Assembly: GCA_964612675.1 (NCBI GenBank) | Contig: CAZTDD010000021.1 | Location: 1-62,257, forward strand | DNA length: 62,257 nt | Direction: 5' to 3' | Source: CAZTDD01 sp964612675 | GTDB lineage: Bacteria; Hinthialibacterota; Hinthialibacteria; Hinthialibacterales; JAKPRU01 | Part shown: in pieces, positions 34,438-42,891 of the stretch | How the letters are laid out: each line of letters opens with the position of its first letter | Position numbering within the stretch: position 1 is the first letter of the stretch | The notes under the pieces: model-generated | Databases searched by the model: none | Told to the model about the DNA's origin: nothing | Seen by the model: only the letters and a program-made list of their open reading frames with translations | Position numbers and translations under genes: made by a program

Positions 34438-36747
34438 ATGAGACGGGTTTTCTCGTATCCGGCATTCGTGACGTTTCTGCTGACATTCGCGGTTTATCTA
34501 TTTTTTCTCTGCCCGGATGTGGCGTGGGAGGATTCCGGGGAATTCGTTACGGCCGCTTACTGTATTGGTGTGCCTCATGCACCCGGATCTCCGATGGTTG
34601 TCTTGCTCGGCAAGATTTTTTCCTGGATTCCCGTTGGATCGGTTGCGTATCGGGTCAATCTGTTGTCGGCGGTGAGCACCGCGCTGGCGGCGGGGTTCTT
34701 GTGTCGGTTTCTTGTGGTGTTTGCTGCGTTGAAGTCGAATTCAACCCCCTCTGTATCTCCGGCAGGTTTGACGGGACGGGAAGAAGGAGTCGGACAAAAT
34801 CTCAACCCCCTCCTAACCTCCCCCGATCTTCGGGGGAGGAAAAAGAAACGAGCGTGTCTGCAGCGGTTTCTCCCCCAAAGATTGGGGGAGATTCAGAGGG
34901 GGTTGAATGCCTTTCTTGTTCCACCTCAACGACTTTTTGCGAACCCTTCAATCTTGATGGCGTCGCAAGAAGTCGGGAAAACGGATTTCAACCCCCTCCT
35001 ACACCTCCCCCGGTCTCGGGGGAGGAAAAAGAGAAAACGCCTCGGTTCCGTTGTCTCCCCCAAAGGAGCCACGCTTGCGTGGCTGCCGCAAGGGGAGATT
35101 CAGAGGGGGTTGAATGCCTTTCTTGTTCCACCTCAACGACGTTTTGCGAACCCATCAATCTTGATGGCGTCGCAAAGAGTCGGGAAAACGGATTTCAACC
35201 CCCTCCTACACCTCCCCCGGTCTCGGGGGAGGAAAAGAAACGAGCGTGTCTGCAGCGGTTTCTCCCCCAAGCGGGCCACGCTCGCGTGGCCGAGTAGGGG
35301 AGATTCAGAGGGGGTTGACACCTTACTTTCCGCATCCCGACGACTTTTTGCGAACCCGTCAATCTTGGGGAGGGAAACAGAAGGGAGTTTTGACACAGCC
35401 TCGGAGTTGGGGGTGGCACCCAGTTCCGGTTGCCCGCCGGGTGGCCCCGATTGCTTGCCAACCGGGGTGGCGAAGCCACAAGAGGTGAGCGCAATAGGCT
35501 TCGCTCTCGCCTGGGCGATGTCGCCGTGGGTGATGCGTCACGCGCTTGCGGCCGAGGTGTACGGTCTCGCATGGACCTGTCTTCTCGGATCGTTTCTGCT
35601 CGCAGCGATCTACCGGAACAACGGCTGCCGGGCATCCTGCTCGCAGTATGTGCTCTTGGGACTCCTCGCGGGTATTGGCGTATCGACCAGCGTCCTACTC
35701 GCACCGTTCGCTCTCTTGTTGTGTTTCATACCTTTCGTCGACCGGCGGGGAGCGTGGATTGCGGGCTCCCGGACAGCCTTGGGGTTGGCGTTGGGGCTGC
35801 TGCCGTTGTTGTTGCCGGTGCTTCGTTCGGGGCATCCGCCTCCTCTCTATTTCTCCGGTGCGTCGAGTCTCTCGGGACTGATCGAGTATCTATCGGGAGC
35901 GCAATTCGAACGTCAGGTGATCGGTGCGCCCTTTCCGGTCGACAGCCGAGTGTGGCTGTTTGCAGCGCTCGGGATTCTGTTGCCTGTTTTGTTCGCGCTT
36001 CGGTTGTCGCCGAGACCGCGCTGGATTTGGCTTGTCGCCGTTGCGATTGTCAACCTGGTTTTCCTCCTATTCCGGCGTCATCCGGGCCATTTTTTTGTTC
36101 CCTGGCTTACAGCGGTGCTGTGTCTCGGGTATGGCGTCTGTTCCGCTCGGTTTCGCACCTTCGTCGGGATAGGCTTGATAATAGCCGCGTCGGTCTGGTC
36201 GTATTCTTCGCCGTTGCGAACGGGCGAGATCCCGCTGCGCTGGGCGGAACGGACGGTGTCACACATACCGGCCTCTTCAACATCCTTCCTGGGCGAGATC
36301 AACGCGACGTTTCCTCTTTTGTATTCCCGGGTCGTACAGGGCGAGCTGGAGGAATTGACGATCCATCCCGTGTGGAATTCCACTCGTGTCGAGCGGCTTC
36401 ACCGGTTACGCTCGACAGAGGGCGTCGTCTATACAGACATGGATCTGGTCGATTTTGCGACACGGGTCAGCGCGCTGACCGACCCGTTCGCGGACGCCGT
36501 TCCCGATCCGGTTCTCTTCAATGTCTCACCGCCGGAGCGATTGTCGTGGGACAGCTGGTGGGATGCCGAACGCCGCTGGCTGCGGGAGTACCAGCCGTGT
36601 ATGACACGGCTCGACAGGCGGGTTCTCGGAGAGCATTATTTTAATCTCGGAGTTTTTTGTTTGGAACGAGGGAATCCGTTGGGCGAGGATCTTGTCGGGT
36701 TGGCGAGGGGGCTGAACCCGGAATTGCCGCAGCTGCCGGACATGTGA
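34438..36747 (+). CDS. DUF2723-like membrane protein with in-frame repeat insertion
   Basis: A 769-residue open frame. Residues 1-100 are the N-terminal spans of a DUF2723/GT-C-like membrane protein (DVAWEDSGEFVTAAY, then GVPHAPGSP). Residues from about 350 resume the same fold (MRHALAAEVYGLAWT), followed by further spans and a C-terminal soluble part. Residues about 101-350 have no membrane-protein character. They are translation of three tandem family C repeats, two 46-bp palindromes and another repeat. The inserted part reads NPLLHLPRSRGRK, LNAFLVPPQR and FANPSIL again and again. Without it the protein would be near 520 residues. The frame is intact on both sides. Function unproven; related proteins are glycosyltransferase-like. 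Confidence 0.85.
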   Translation: MRRVFSYPAFVTFLLTFAVYLFFLCPDVAWEDSGEFVTAAYCIGVPHAPGSPMVVLLGKIFSWIPVGSVAYRVNLLSAVSTALAAGFLCRFLVVFAALKSNSTPSVSPAGLTGREEGVGQNLNPLLTSPDLRGRKKKRACLQRFLPQRLGEIQRGLNAFLVPPQRLFANPSILMASQEVGKTDFNPLLHLPRSRGRKKRKRLGSVVSPKGATLAWLPQGEIQRGLNAFLVPPQRRFANPSILMASQRVGKTDFNPLLHLPRSRGRKRNERVCSGFSPKRATLAWPSRGDSEGVDTLLSASRRLFANPSILGRETEGSFDTASELGVAPSSGCPPGGPDCLPTGVAKPQEVSAIGFALAWAMSPWVMRHALAAEVYGLAWTCLLGSFLLAAIYRNNGCRASCSQYVLLGLLAGIGVSTSVLLAPFALLLCFIPFVDRRGAWIAGSRTALGLALGLLPLLLPVLRSGHPPPLYFSGASSLSGLIEYLSGAQFERQVIGAPFPVDSRVWLFAALGILLPVLFALRLSPRPRWIWLVAVAIVNLVFLLFRRHPGHFFVPWLTAVLCLGYGVCSARFRTFVGIGLIIAASVWSYSSPLRTGEIPLRWAERTVSHIPASSTSFLGEINATFPLLYSRVVQGELEELTIHPVWNSTRVERLHRLRSTEGVVYTDMDLVDFATRVSALTDPFADAVPDPVLFNVSPPERLSWDSWWDAERRWLREYQPCMTRLDRRVLGEHYFNLGVFCLERGNPLGEDLVGLARGLNPELPQLPDM
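34741..34790. repeat. Partial family C element at the left edge of the insertion
   Basis: Begins TCAACCCCCTCTGTATCTCC, matching the right end of the element in inverted orientation, then loses similarity. It marks the point where the membrane-protein coding sequence is interrupted. Confidence 0.6.
34802..34906 (+). repeat. Family C element, in-gene copy 1 (105 bp)
   Basis: From TCAACCCCCTCC to GAGGGGGTTGA. It is shorter than copy 2 because the central AGCCACGC hairpin is absent. It is 186 bp (62 codons) upstream of copy 2. Confidence 0.88.
34930..34975. repeat. 46-bp palindrome CGACTTTTTGCGA...TCGCAAGAAGTCG, copy 1
   Basis: The 13-bp arms are complementary with one mismatch. The centre 'acccttcaatcttgatggcg' is shared with the copy at 35137-35182. 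It sits between family C copies. Confidence 0.85.
34988..35113 (+). repeat. Family C element, in-gene copy 2 (126 bp)
   Basis: Full element with 11-bp TIRs TCAACCCCCTC/GAGGGGGTTGA. It is nearly identical to the reverse complement of 31182-31307. It is 207 bp (69 codons) upstream of copy 3. Confidence 0.9.
35137..35182. repeat. 46-bp palindrome, copy 2
   Basis: CGACGTTTTGCGA at 35137-35149 and TCGCAAAGAGTCG at 35170-35182 with the same centre as copy 1. A left-arm-only copy follows at 35341-35353. Confidence 0.85.
35195..35318 (+). repeat. Family C element, in-gene copy 3 (124 bp)
   Basis: From TCAACCCCCTCC to GAGGGGGTTGA. It carries a variant inner hairpin GGCCACGCTCGCGTGGCC. Confidence 0.88.
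35411..35482. repeat. GTGGC-type repeat at the right edge of the insertion
   Basis: Gly/Pro-coding text with the hairpin GTGGC-GAA-GCCAC near its end. It has no membrane-protein character, so it is probably another interspersed element; no second copy was found in this window. Confidence 0.4.
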
Positions 36748-36754
36748 AGGACCC

Positions 36755-36830
36755 GTTGGTGGGCTACGGGCTTGGTAGACGGGAACCAGGCACCGTAGTG
36801 CGACACGACGCCCGTGAGCCCACCCTACGA
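36755..36830 (-). repeat. Family B repeat (76 bp), inverted partner of 42995-43069
   Basis: Read on the minus strand it starts GTAGGGTGGGCTCACGGGCG and ends GCCCGTAGCCCACCAAC. It is close to identical with 42995-43069 on the plus strand. The element is itself partly palindromic (GGTGGGCT/AGCCCACC). Confidence 0.85.
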
Positions 36831-36853
36831 CGCCGCGAGGACGTGGCTCCCGG

Positions 36854-36879
36854 GGGAGGGCGAGGCTCCCGCCGAGCCG
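36854..36879. repeat. Single arm of family A
   Basis: A 26-bp match to the left arm only: GGGAGGGCGAGGCTCCCGCC followed by GAGCCG. It lies just before the PilZ-like gene. Confidence 0.75.
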
Positions 36880-36915
36880 TTGATCCTTGACAATAACGAA
36901 GGGTGAGGTAGATCC

Positions 36916-37863
36916 ATGAATTTCGCTGAACTTGTCAAAACACCGGATATTACTCTGGACGATTCTGGACCGATCGGCAAGATCGTTCGCGGATTCAATC
37001 GTGCGACTATTGCCTTTGCATTGAACACCAAGGAAGAGATCCATCACGCGGTCAAGAAATCCTACCCGATGGGCGACAGCGATCCCATCTACGAGGCTCT
37101 CAAACGCCACTTCAAATCGGAGAAGGATTTTCTTGTAGTCGATGCGGTTCCGTACGACGAGATTCCGGCCGACGCGGTCAAAGAAGGCGCGGAGGTAGGA
37201 GTCTACTTTGTCTCACAGGAAGTCCGTATGGGCGGGTACGGGAAAATCCTACATCGCGTGGCGAAAGGCATTGTCAGCAAGGGGAATGTGTTGGTCGGTA
37301 AAGATGCGTTGATGATTACATTCCCCGATAAACTGATGTCTGTGAACCGCCGGAACCGTTACCGGGTATACTTAAAGCTCGAGGAACATTTCTGCGAGAT
37401 CATCGATCTTCCAACCGACCGAAACGCCCCGATTCCGAAGTACACCATTCGCAATATCTCGAACAAGGGCATGTGTGTGATCCTGCTCTCCGTGCCTGCG
37501 GACAAGGTGCCCGAGAAAGGCGATACCGTCTACGCCCGGATCAGCCTGTTCACACCGCAAAAAGGATACGCGGTAAAACGAGGGGTGATGGTCAGCACGG
37601 CCGAAGTAACCGAAGGGAAAGTCCAGCAGGACCAGTACGTGCTCAAATGCAGGGTTTGTTATGTCGATCAGGGCAACGAACGGAACACGTTGCTCGGGGT
37701 GGAGTTTCACGGCGTTGCTCGCGAAGGAACGACGGTCGATCCGGACCGGTTTCCCCGGTTGACCTATGTGCCTGTTGAGGACGACGGTGTGGAGGCGATG
37801 ATTCCGTGGATCAACCGAATTCAACAACTTCGACGGGCGGAGGAGAGAGACCTTATTGCGTGA
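36916..37863 (+). CDS. PilZ-domain protein (YcgR-like)
   Basis: A 315-residue cytoplasmic protein. The N-terminal half (to about 135) is a beta-rich YcgR-N-like domain (GAEVGVYFVSQEV). The PilZ domain begins at VNRRNRYRVYL, providing the RxxxR cyclic-di-GMP motif. It continues with IRNISNKGMCV in the place of the D/NxSxxG motif and LLGVEFHGV. It should bind c-di-GMP and modulate motility or adhesion; the pilus ATPase 3 kb upstream is a plausible target, which is inference. It is convergent with the hybrid kinase, with only 13 bp between stops. Confidence 0.8.
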   Translation: MNFAELVKTPDITLDDSGPIGKIVRGFNRATIAFALNTKEEIHHAVKKSYPMGDSDPIYEALKRHFKSEKDFLVVDAVPYDEIPADAVKEGAEVGVYFVSQEVRMGGYGKILHRVAKGIVSKGNVLVGKDALMITFPDKLMSVNRRNRYRVYLKLEEHFCEIIDLPTDRNAPIPKYTIRNISNKGMCVILLSVPADKVPEKGDTVYARISLFTPQKGYAVKRGVMVSTAEVTEGKVQQDQYVLKCRVCYVDQGNERNTLLGVEFHGVAREGTTVDPDRFPRLTYVPVEDDGVEAMIPWINRIQQLRRAEERDLIA

Positions 37864-37876
37864 GGGGATTTTGTCA

Positions 37877-40012
37877 TCACTCCTCCCGCCCGTAAATCGC
37901 GGCCAGGAGTTCCTCGGAGGAGCAATCCTTCGAGAGAAACCTCTCTGCACCGGCGCGGATCATCTCGTCGGATATTTCCTTGTCCTTGTGCACGGACAGT
38001 CCGAGGATCCGGATGTGGGGCAATTCGCGAGCGATGCGGCGGGTGGCCTCGATACCGCCGATGCCCGGCATCGTGACATCCATCAGAATTACATCGGGAT
38101 CGAACTCATGAGCCATTGAGATCGCACTTTGGCCGTCCACCGCTTCACCGACCACTTCCAGACCGGACTGGTCGTCGAGGACACTGGCGATGGCCTCTCG
38201 CACCAGGTCATGATCGTCGGCGAGAAGAATACGGATCGGCCCTTCGCCCCTTCGTTCACTTTTCTCGCGGGATTTCGCTGCACGGTGTAGCAGAGCTTCA
38301 GCCGCTGCGGCGTCCATGGTCACCGTGTCGGCGGTTATTTCGATAGAGTTTTCGGTAACCGCCAAAGGCACGGTGATACCGATCTTTGTACCCCTACCGA
38401 TTCCAGACTCGATCTTCACATCACCGCCGATAATGCGCAGCCGTTCGATGACGCTGAAGAGACCGAATCCGCCTTCCGCCTCGCTTTGTTTCCCCAGGAG
38501 TTCGGTGTCGAATCCTTTGCCGCCGTCCTCGACATCGATATAAAGTTTGTCGGCGAGTTGCATCGATCTAACGCGGGCATGAGTTGTTTCCGCGTGTTTG
38601 ACTACGTTGAACAAGAGCTCGCGGACAATTTGGAACAGGAGTCCCGACAGATCGGGGTCGGCGATTTTCACCTCTTCGCTCCCGACTTCCACTTTCAGTT
38701 CGTGGGTCTTCTCCATCCAGTTCGCGAGCCATTGGAGGGCGGCCTGGAACCCGCTCGTGTAGAGCATGGGGGGACAGATCTCGACGGTCAGCGAGCGGGT
38801 TTCGTCACAGCATTGCCCGAGCATTTCGATCAGGTCCGTCAGCGGCTTCTTCAGATCGTCCTTTTCTGTCCGCTTGGCGATCCGTTCCGCTTTCCGTTTG
38901 GAGGCCACCAAGAGTTGCTGCAGGCTGTCGTGCATCATCTGGGCGAAACGGCTGCGCTCCCGGTTTTCGGCCTGAGTCAGTTGCCTGGCCAATTGTTCTA
39001 GTTTGACCGCGCGCGCCTCGGCTTCAGCCGTCCGTTCCCGGACAAGCTTCTCGAGATTCGTATTCAGTTCCTGTAGATCGTCTTCCAGTTTCTGACGTTC
39101 CGTGATTTCCTCGACGACGCAATTAATCCCTACAATGTTACGGTGCTCGTCGAGAAGGGGCAGCCAATGTTCCATCCAGTGGCGCGTGACGCCGGGCTGG
39201 GAAGGAGTCTCGCCGGAGACTTCCATATTGAACGCCGGTTGCCCGGACGACAGCACCAGCTCCATGATCGGCTCGACTTTGTCGACAATATCTGGAACGA
39301 CCTCACGGAGAGTTTTGCCGATATGATCCGGGATGCTGGCGCCGTTGATCTCCGCCAGCCGCTCGTTGATTCGAACGAATCTCAAGTCTCTATCGAGAAC
39401 ACAGAATCCCAGCGGCGCGTAGCGGTAAATCGATTCGATCTCGAGCATTCGTTCGCGGGCTCGGCGTTCGCTTTCCTTCTCCGCGGAGATATCCATAAGG
39501 GACAGGTAAAAACAAGTCTCGATATCGAGCCCCCTCGGATTGGAGATAGCCTGGATGCGGGCGTCGAATGGCGTTCCGTCGGCCCGTTCCAGAGTCAGTT
39601 CCACCGCGTCGACCGTTTCGTTCGCAAGGATCTGCTGACAGAACAGATAAAAGGCGTCCTGGTGGTCCGGTTCAACAAAATCGGTGAAAGTCTTGTCGAT
39701 CAGCCGGCTCTGGTCGATACCGAGGAGATTGCCGGCGGTTCTGTTGGCTTCCACGACTCTTTTGTCGCCGTCCAACGTGATAAAACCGACCGGGGCGGAA
39801 TGGTAGAGGGCGGAATAGCGGTCCCGAGCCTGTTCCAGCTCTTCCTGGGTGGCTCGGAGGTTGTCGTTTTGGATTTCGAGTTCCGCCTGGTGGACCCGAA
39901 ACTCGTGAAAAACTTCCCGCATGTCCTTTTCGGACATACGGTCAATGTTTTCACCGGTTGCTCGAAGTTTCTCTTCTGCGCGTCGTCGCAGGTCGTCGGG
40001 CCTTTTGCTCAT
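37877..40012 (-). CDS. PAS-PAS hybrid histidine kinase (HisKA_3) with C-terminal REC
   Basis: A 711-residue soluble kinase. An N-terminal coiled coil precedes PAS1 (YHSAPVGFITLDGDKRVVEAN) and PAS2 (YRYAPLGFCVLDRDLRFVRIN). A coiled coil leads to a NarX/HisKA_3 dimerisation region with the phosphoacceptor His in FAQMMHDSLQQLL. The ATPase domain has LFQIVRELLFNVVKHA, VEDGGKGFD and GGFGLFSVIERL. The C-terminal receiver (LLADDHDLVREAI, ILMDVTMPGIGG, FLSKDCS) has no HTH after it. ATG 40012 has GGGGAA upstream; a longer frame to 40141 lacks support. No transmembrane segment, so the signal is intracellular. Confidence 0.9.
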   Translation of the reverse strand: MSKRPDDLRRRAEEKLRATGENIDRMSEKDMREVFHEFRVHQAELEIQNDNLRATQEELEQARDRYSALYHSAPVGFITLDGDKRVVEANRTAGNLLGIDQSRLIDKTFTDFVEPDHQDAFYLFCQQILANETVDAVELTLERADGTPFDARIQAISNPRGLDIETCFYLSLMDISAEKESERRARERMLEIESIYRYAPLGFCVLDRDLRFVRINERLAEINGASIPDHIGKTLREVVPDIVDKVEPIMELVLSSGQPAFNMEVSGETPSQPGVTRHWMEHWLPLLDEHRNIVGINCVVEEITERQKLEDDLQELNTNLEKLVRERTAEAEARAVKLEQLARQLTQAENRERSRFAQMMHDSLQQLLVASKRKAERIAKRTEKDDLKKPLTDLIEMLGQCCDETRSLTVEICPPMLYTSGFQAALQWLANWMEKTHELKVEVGSEEVKIADPDLSGLLFQIVRELLFNVVKHAETTHARVRSMQLADKLYIDVEDGGKGFDTELLGKQSEAEGGFGLFSVIERLRIIGGDVKIESGIGRGTKIGITVPLAVTENSIEITADTVTMDAAAAEALLHRAAKSREKSERRGEGPIRILLADDHDLVREAIASVLDDQSGLEVVGEAVDGQSAISMAHEFDPDVILMDVTMPGIGGIEATRRIARELPHIRILGLSVHKDKEISDEMIRAGAERFLSKDCSSEELLAAIYGREE

Positions 40013-40190
40013 CTGTTCCCCGTGGTGTAGATGTTCGGAGTGACAGCAGTGCCACTGCTCCTTTGTGCGACTCAGTCGTCTCCGATCGGCTTGTCTTCTG
40101 TATACTTGTCTTGATTCCCCGAGGAGACCAAGGCAGTGCAACGCCCCTATTAGACCGAATTCTCCGACAATGTCAATATCCTACCAAATC

Positions 40191-40203
40191 GGGGGGGGGG
40201 GGG
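40191..40203. repeat. Homopolymeric tract of 13 G
   Basis: Thirteen consecutive G on the plus strand (C on the coding strand of the kinase), about 180 bp upstream of the kinase start. Such tracts are slippage-prone, and also a common sequencing-error site. Confidence 0.9.
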
Positions 40204-40304
40204 AGACCAGGGTACTTGTCGGTAAAAAGGCGACGGCAACATCCGCTCTGCCTTCATTTACTGACGGTGCTGCAAAAAGTCAGCGGAATGCGGGAAGTGA
40301 GGTG

Positions 40305-40440
40305 TCAACCCCCTCTGAATCTCCCCCAATCTTTGGGGGAGACCACGCGTCGATCGCATCGTTGTCTTCTCCAAGATTTGTTGGGAGAGATGACGAGATG
40401 TTCCTCCCCCGAAGATCGGGGGAGGTTAGGAGGGGGTTGA
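40305..40440. repeat. Family C element, 136-bp intergenic copy
   Basis: From TCAACCCCCTC to GAGGGGGTTGA with a variant interior. It is followed at 40453-40465 by CGACTTTTTGCGA, the half palindrome that also flanks the in-gene copies. Similarity runs to within a few bases of the stop codon of the next gene. Confidence 0.88.
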
Positions 40441-40470
40441 AATCCGTTTTTCCGACTTTTTGCGATGGCG

Positions 40471-42891
40471 TCATTTACTAAGTAGGTGGTGACCGACAAC
40501 GTACATCTCTACTTTCTCCCGCGACAATGGCGCCGGATGCAACTTTCCTGTCGCCCAAGAATCGTAATTAACCGTTCTGTATTCATCCCCCGGGTGTTCT
40601 GTCTGTCCAATGGGCAGGATAGTCATCGCGGAATCCACGTCGTGCATCGGCACCCATTGCGAATAGGATTGCGCTTCCTGCGAGAGAATTGTGCCGTGAT
40701 CGGTACACGTCAACTCGGGAAACGTGAGGTCATACTTCGTATCCAGACTTGGGAATCCGTCCAAAGAGACGAAATATCCCATCTTCTTTTGGCTTAATTC
40801 TTCCTGTGCGCGATCGTGCCAATCCTTGGGATTGCGCCCATACCGGCGGACGGCAGCCTCCCACGCCTGGGCCAATACACTTGCGATGTATTCCTGCTCC
40901 TGCTCGTTCAGCGATGCCTTCGGATCTTCAGAAAGACGTTCCGAGACCTCTTTCAGGAAACGACACAGGCCGGAATCGCCGCCGCCGTATGTCCATGTCA
41001 ATTCGCTTGTTGTCATGCGGAACATCGTCGGGATCAGATTCACCAGCTCGCTGCCCCGCCGGTCCATGCAGGATTCCGCGCCCTTTTCGTACCAATCTTC
41101 CAAGTATTCGAGGGCGTTCATTGTGTTGTCCGGCAGCTCTTTTTTTAGTACGTCCCGAAGGTGATGGCCAAACCGGACTATTTCGCGTTTGGCGGCGTTC
41201 ACACAGTCGTAGTGGATCGCTAAAACATCTTTCGGCGTGAATCGCTCTTTCTCTTTCAACAGCTCGCGCAGACGCCATGAGCGAACCGTATCGCCCCCCG
41301 AGCCTGTGCTGATACCGATGGGAATCGTGTAGTAAGGACCGATCGGGCGATGGTTCGCGCTTTCGAGATAGCCTCGTGACGGATTCACAACATGCGGCAG
41401 CAAGTCGTACGGGACGATGCCCTGCCAATCGTATTTCGACGCGGAGCCGTCATGGGTCGCTTTCCCCTCATCGAGTGCGTGACGGGACCGGATGGGTATC
41501 GCGGCCAACGTCCAATAAGCGATATCGCCCCGGGTATCGCCGAAGACGATGTTCGCGCTGGGGAACCGCCACCCTTCCAGGACTTCAGAAAACTCGGCGA
41601 CATTGTTCGACCGGATCATCGCAAATGCCCCCTGACAGGTTTCGCGGTCGGTTTCACACATCGGGATTCGTTTCAACACCACTGTTTCATCCCGGCGAAC
41701 ATCATGTGCAATATCGTTCACGACCGGACCGAGGTGTGTTTCGCGCAGAGTGAGTTTGACGGGCGATCCATCTTTAACCTTGATGGTCTCGGTCCATGCG
41801 CGCATGTCTCGCCACTCGCCATCGAAATAATACTGATCCGGATGCTCGGGATCGGTCTTCAGAAAGAACTGGTCCGCCTGGTCCGCCCCGAGTGCGGTAA
41901 GCCCCCAGGCGACATGTTCGGTGAAACCGATCAAGAGTACCGGGCTGCCGGGAACACCGATCCCTCGCGCGTTGAATGTCTCGCCGGAAATGTGGAATTC
42001 GTAGAATAGCGATGGATTCCGAACGAGGGTTTGCGGATCGCTGCAGAGGACCGAGGAGCCGGTCGAGGTCTTCTTTCCGCCGACCAACCAGGCGTGACTG
42101 AAGCGCGGTCCGTCGCCATCGCTTGGCGTTTCGGTTTTCTTTGTTAGGCCGTGTTCTTTTTCGAAACGGCGCACCTTCTTGAGCCATTCGTCGGATACAT
42201 CCTCCCGTCGAACGACACTTGCCTCTTCGTCGATTTCAACCTCGGGTTGTACGGATCGACCACGCAGCGCACGAGCGCCTCGTCCTCCGCGCCCTCTCGC
42301 GCCTCGCGGTACGGCACCGCTTTTCAATCGGTGATAAACCATCGTGTCGTGAAGACCCTCAGCGGCGAAGAATTTCCCGACATGCCACCAGGACGCAATA
42401 CAATCGGCGGGCGTCCACGGTTCTGGCTCCAGGCCGAGTTCGCCGAATAAATAAAGGAGTTTCTCCGGATTGTCCCGAATGAAATCGTTTACACCGTCGC
42501 TATATGCCTGCAGGAGCGACATCGTTTCCTTGTCGAGATTCTGAGCGACTCGTTTTGCACCCCGATAAAACCCCATAATGCGCATCTTTTTGTCTTCATC
42601 GACCGCCGTCCCTTTTTGCCGGTTCAGCTTCGGTCTATCGCCGACGACTTCCGCCAGCCGCCCCTGGATGATTCGAAGCGAGTAGTACATCTGAAAGGCG
42701 CGGTCCTCCGCGCAGGCATATCCCAGGCCGTACATCGCGCCCTCGTCGGTGTCCGAGAAGATGTGCGGAATACCCCATTTGTCTCGAAGAATTTCGACTG
42801 TGCCGTATTCGTCGCTGGGTTTCGCATCAATGGTCTGCGAAACAAGAAAGAAGATGGCTAAGATCGACGCGGTCAATCGTAAACAAAGCAT
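40471..42891 (-). CDS. Penicillin acylase family Ntn hydrolase
   Basis: An 806-residue exported protein; the signal peptide ends near TIDAKP. The alpha-chain part starts VEILRDKWGIPHIFSDT and includes GYACAEDRAFQM. The autoprocessing point is probably before Ser265 in RFSHAWLVGGKKTSTG; most relatives have Gly-Ser-Asn at this site, here Phe-Ser-His. The beta chain has SDPQT, then ISGETFNARGIGVPGSPVLLIG and the oxyanion-side VNPSRGYLESANH. An Arg/Gly-rich stretch at about 195-212 is unusual. AAGGAG precedes ATG 42891. It likely hydrolyses an amide such as an acyl-homoserine lactone or beta-lactam; substrate unknown. Confidence 0.9.
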   Translation of the reverse strand: MLCLRLTASILAIFFLVSQTIDAKPSDEYGTVEILRDKWGIPHIFSDTDEGAMYGLGYACAEDRAFQMYYSLRIIQGRLAEVVGDRPKLNRQKGTAVDEDKKMRIMGFYRGAKRVAQNLDKETMSLLQAYSDGVNDFIRDNPEKLLYLFGELGLEPEPWTPADCIASWWHVGKFFAAEGLHDTMVYHRLKSGAVPRGARGRGGRGARALRGRSVQPEVEIDEEASVVRREDVSDEWLKKVRRFEKEHGLTKKTETPSDGDGPRFSHAWLVGGKKTSTGSSVLCSDPQTLVRNPSLFYEFHISGETFNARGIGVPGSPVLLIGFTEHVAWGLTALGADQADQFFLKTDPEHPDQYYFDGEWRDMRAWTETIKVKDGSPVKLTLRETHLGPVVNDIAHDVRRDETVVLKRIPMCETDRETCQGAFAMIRSNNVAEFSEVLEGWRFPSANIVFGDTRGDIAYWTLAAIPIRSRHALDEGKATHDGSASKYDWQGIVPYDLLPHVVNPSRGYLESANHRPIGPYYTIPIGISTGSGGDTVRSWRLRELLKEKERFTPKDVLAIHYDCVNAAKREIVRFGHHLRDVLKKELPDNTMNALEYLEDWYEKGAESCMDRRGSELVNLIPTMFRMTTSELTWTYGGGDSGLCRFLKEVSERLSEDPKASLNEQEQEYIASVLAQAWEAAVRRYGRNPKDWHDRAQEELSQKKMGYFVSLDGFPSLDTKYDLTFPELTCTDHGTILSQEAQSYSQWVPMHDVDSAMTILPIGQTEHPGDEYRTVNYDSWATGKLHPAPLSREKVEMYVVGHHLLSK

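Larger units (their letters stand above)
40013..40470. other. Repeat-bearing intergenic region with poly-G tract
   Basis: 458 bp upstream of the hybrid kinase and downstream of the penicillin-acylase-like gene, both on the minus strand. It contains a run of 13 G, a complete family C element and a half palindrome. No gene is supported. Confidence 0.6.

Noticed and set aside
34410..35297. Second plus-strand frame of 295 codons through the repeats
   Set aside because: Its only conserved content is the repeat itself, and it destroys the membrane-protein N-terminus.
34802..35375. Possible CRISPR array
   Set aside because: The units are 186-207 bp, internally palindromic, match elements elsewhere in both orientations, and have no uniform 20-40 bp repeats with unique spacers.
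35430..36644. 404-codon frame overlapping the membrane protein
   Set aside because: Out-of-frame shadow with Arg/Gly-rich composition, whereas the main frame gives clear membrane spans.
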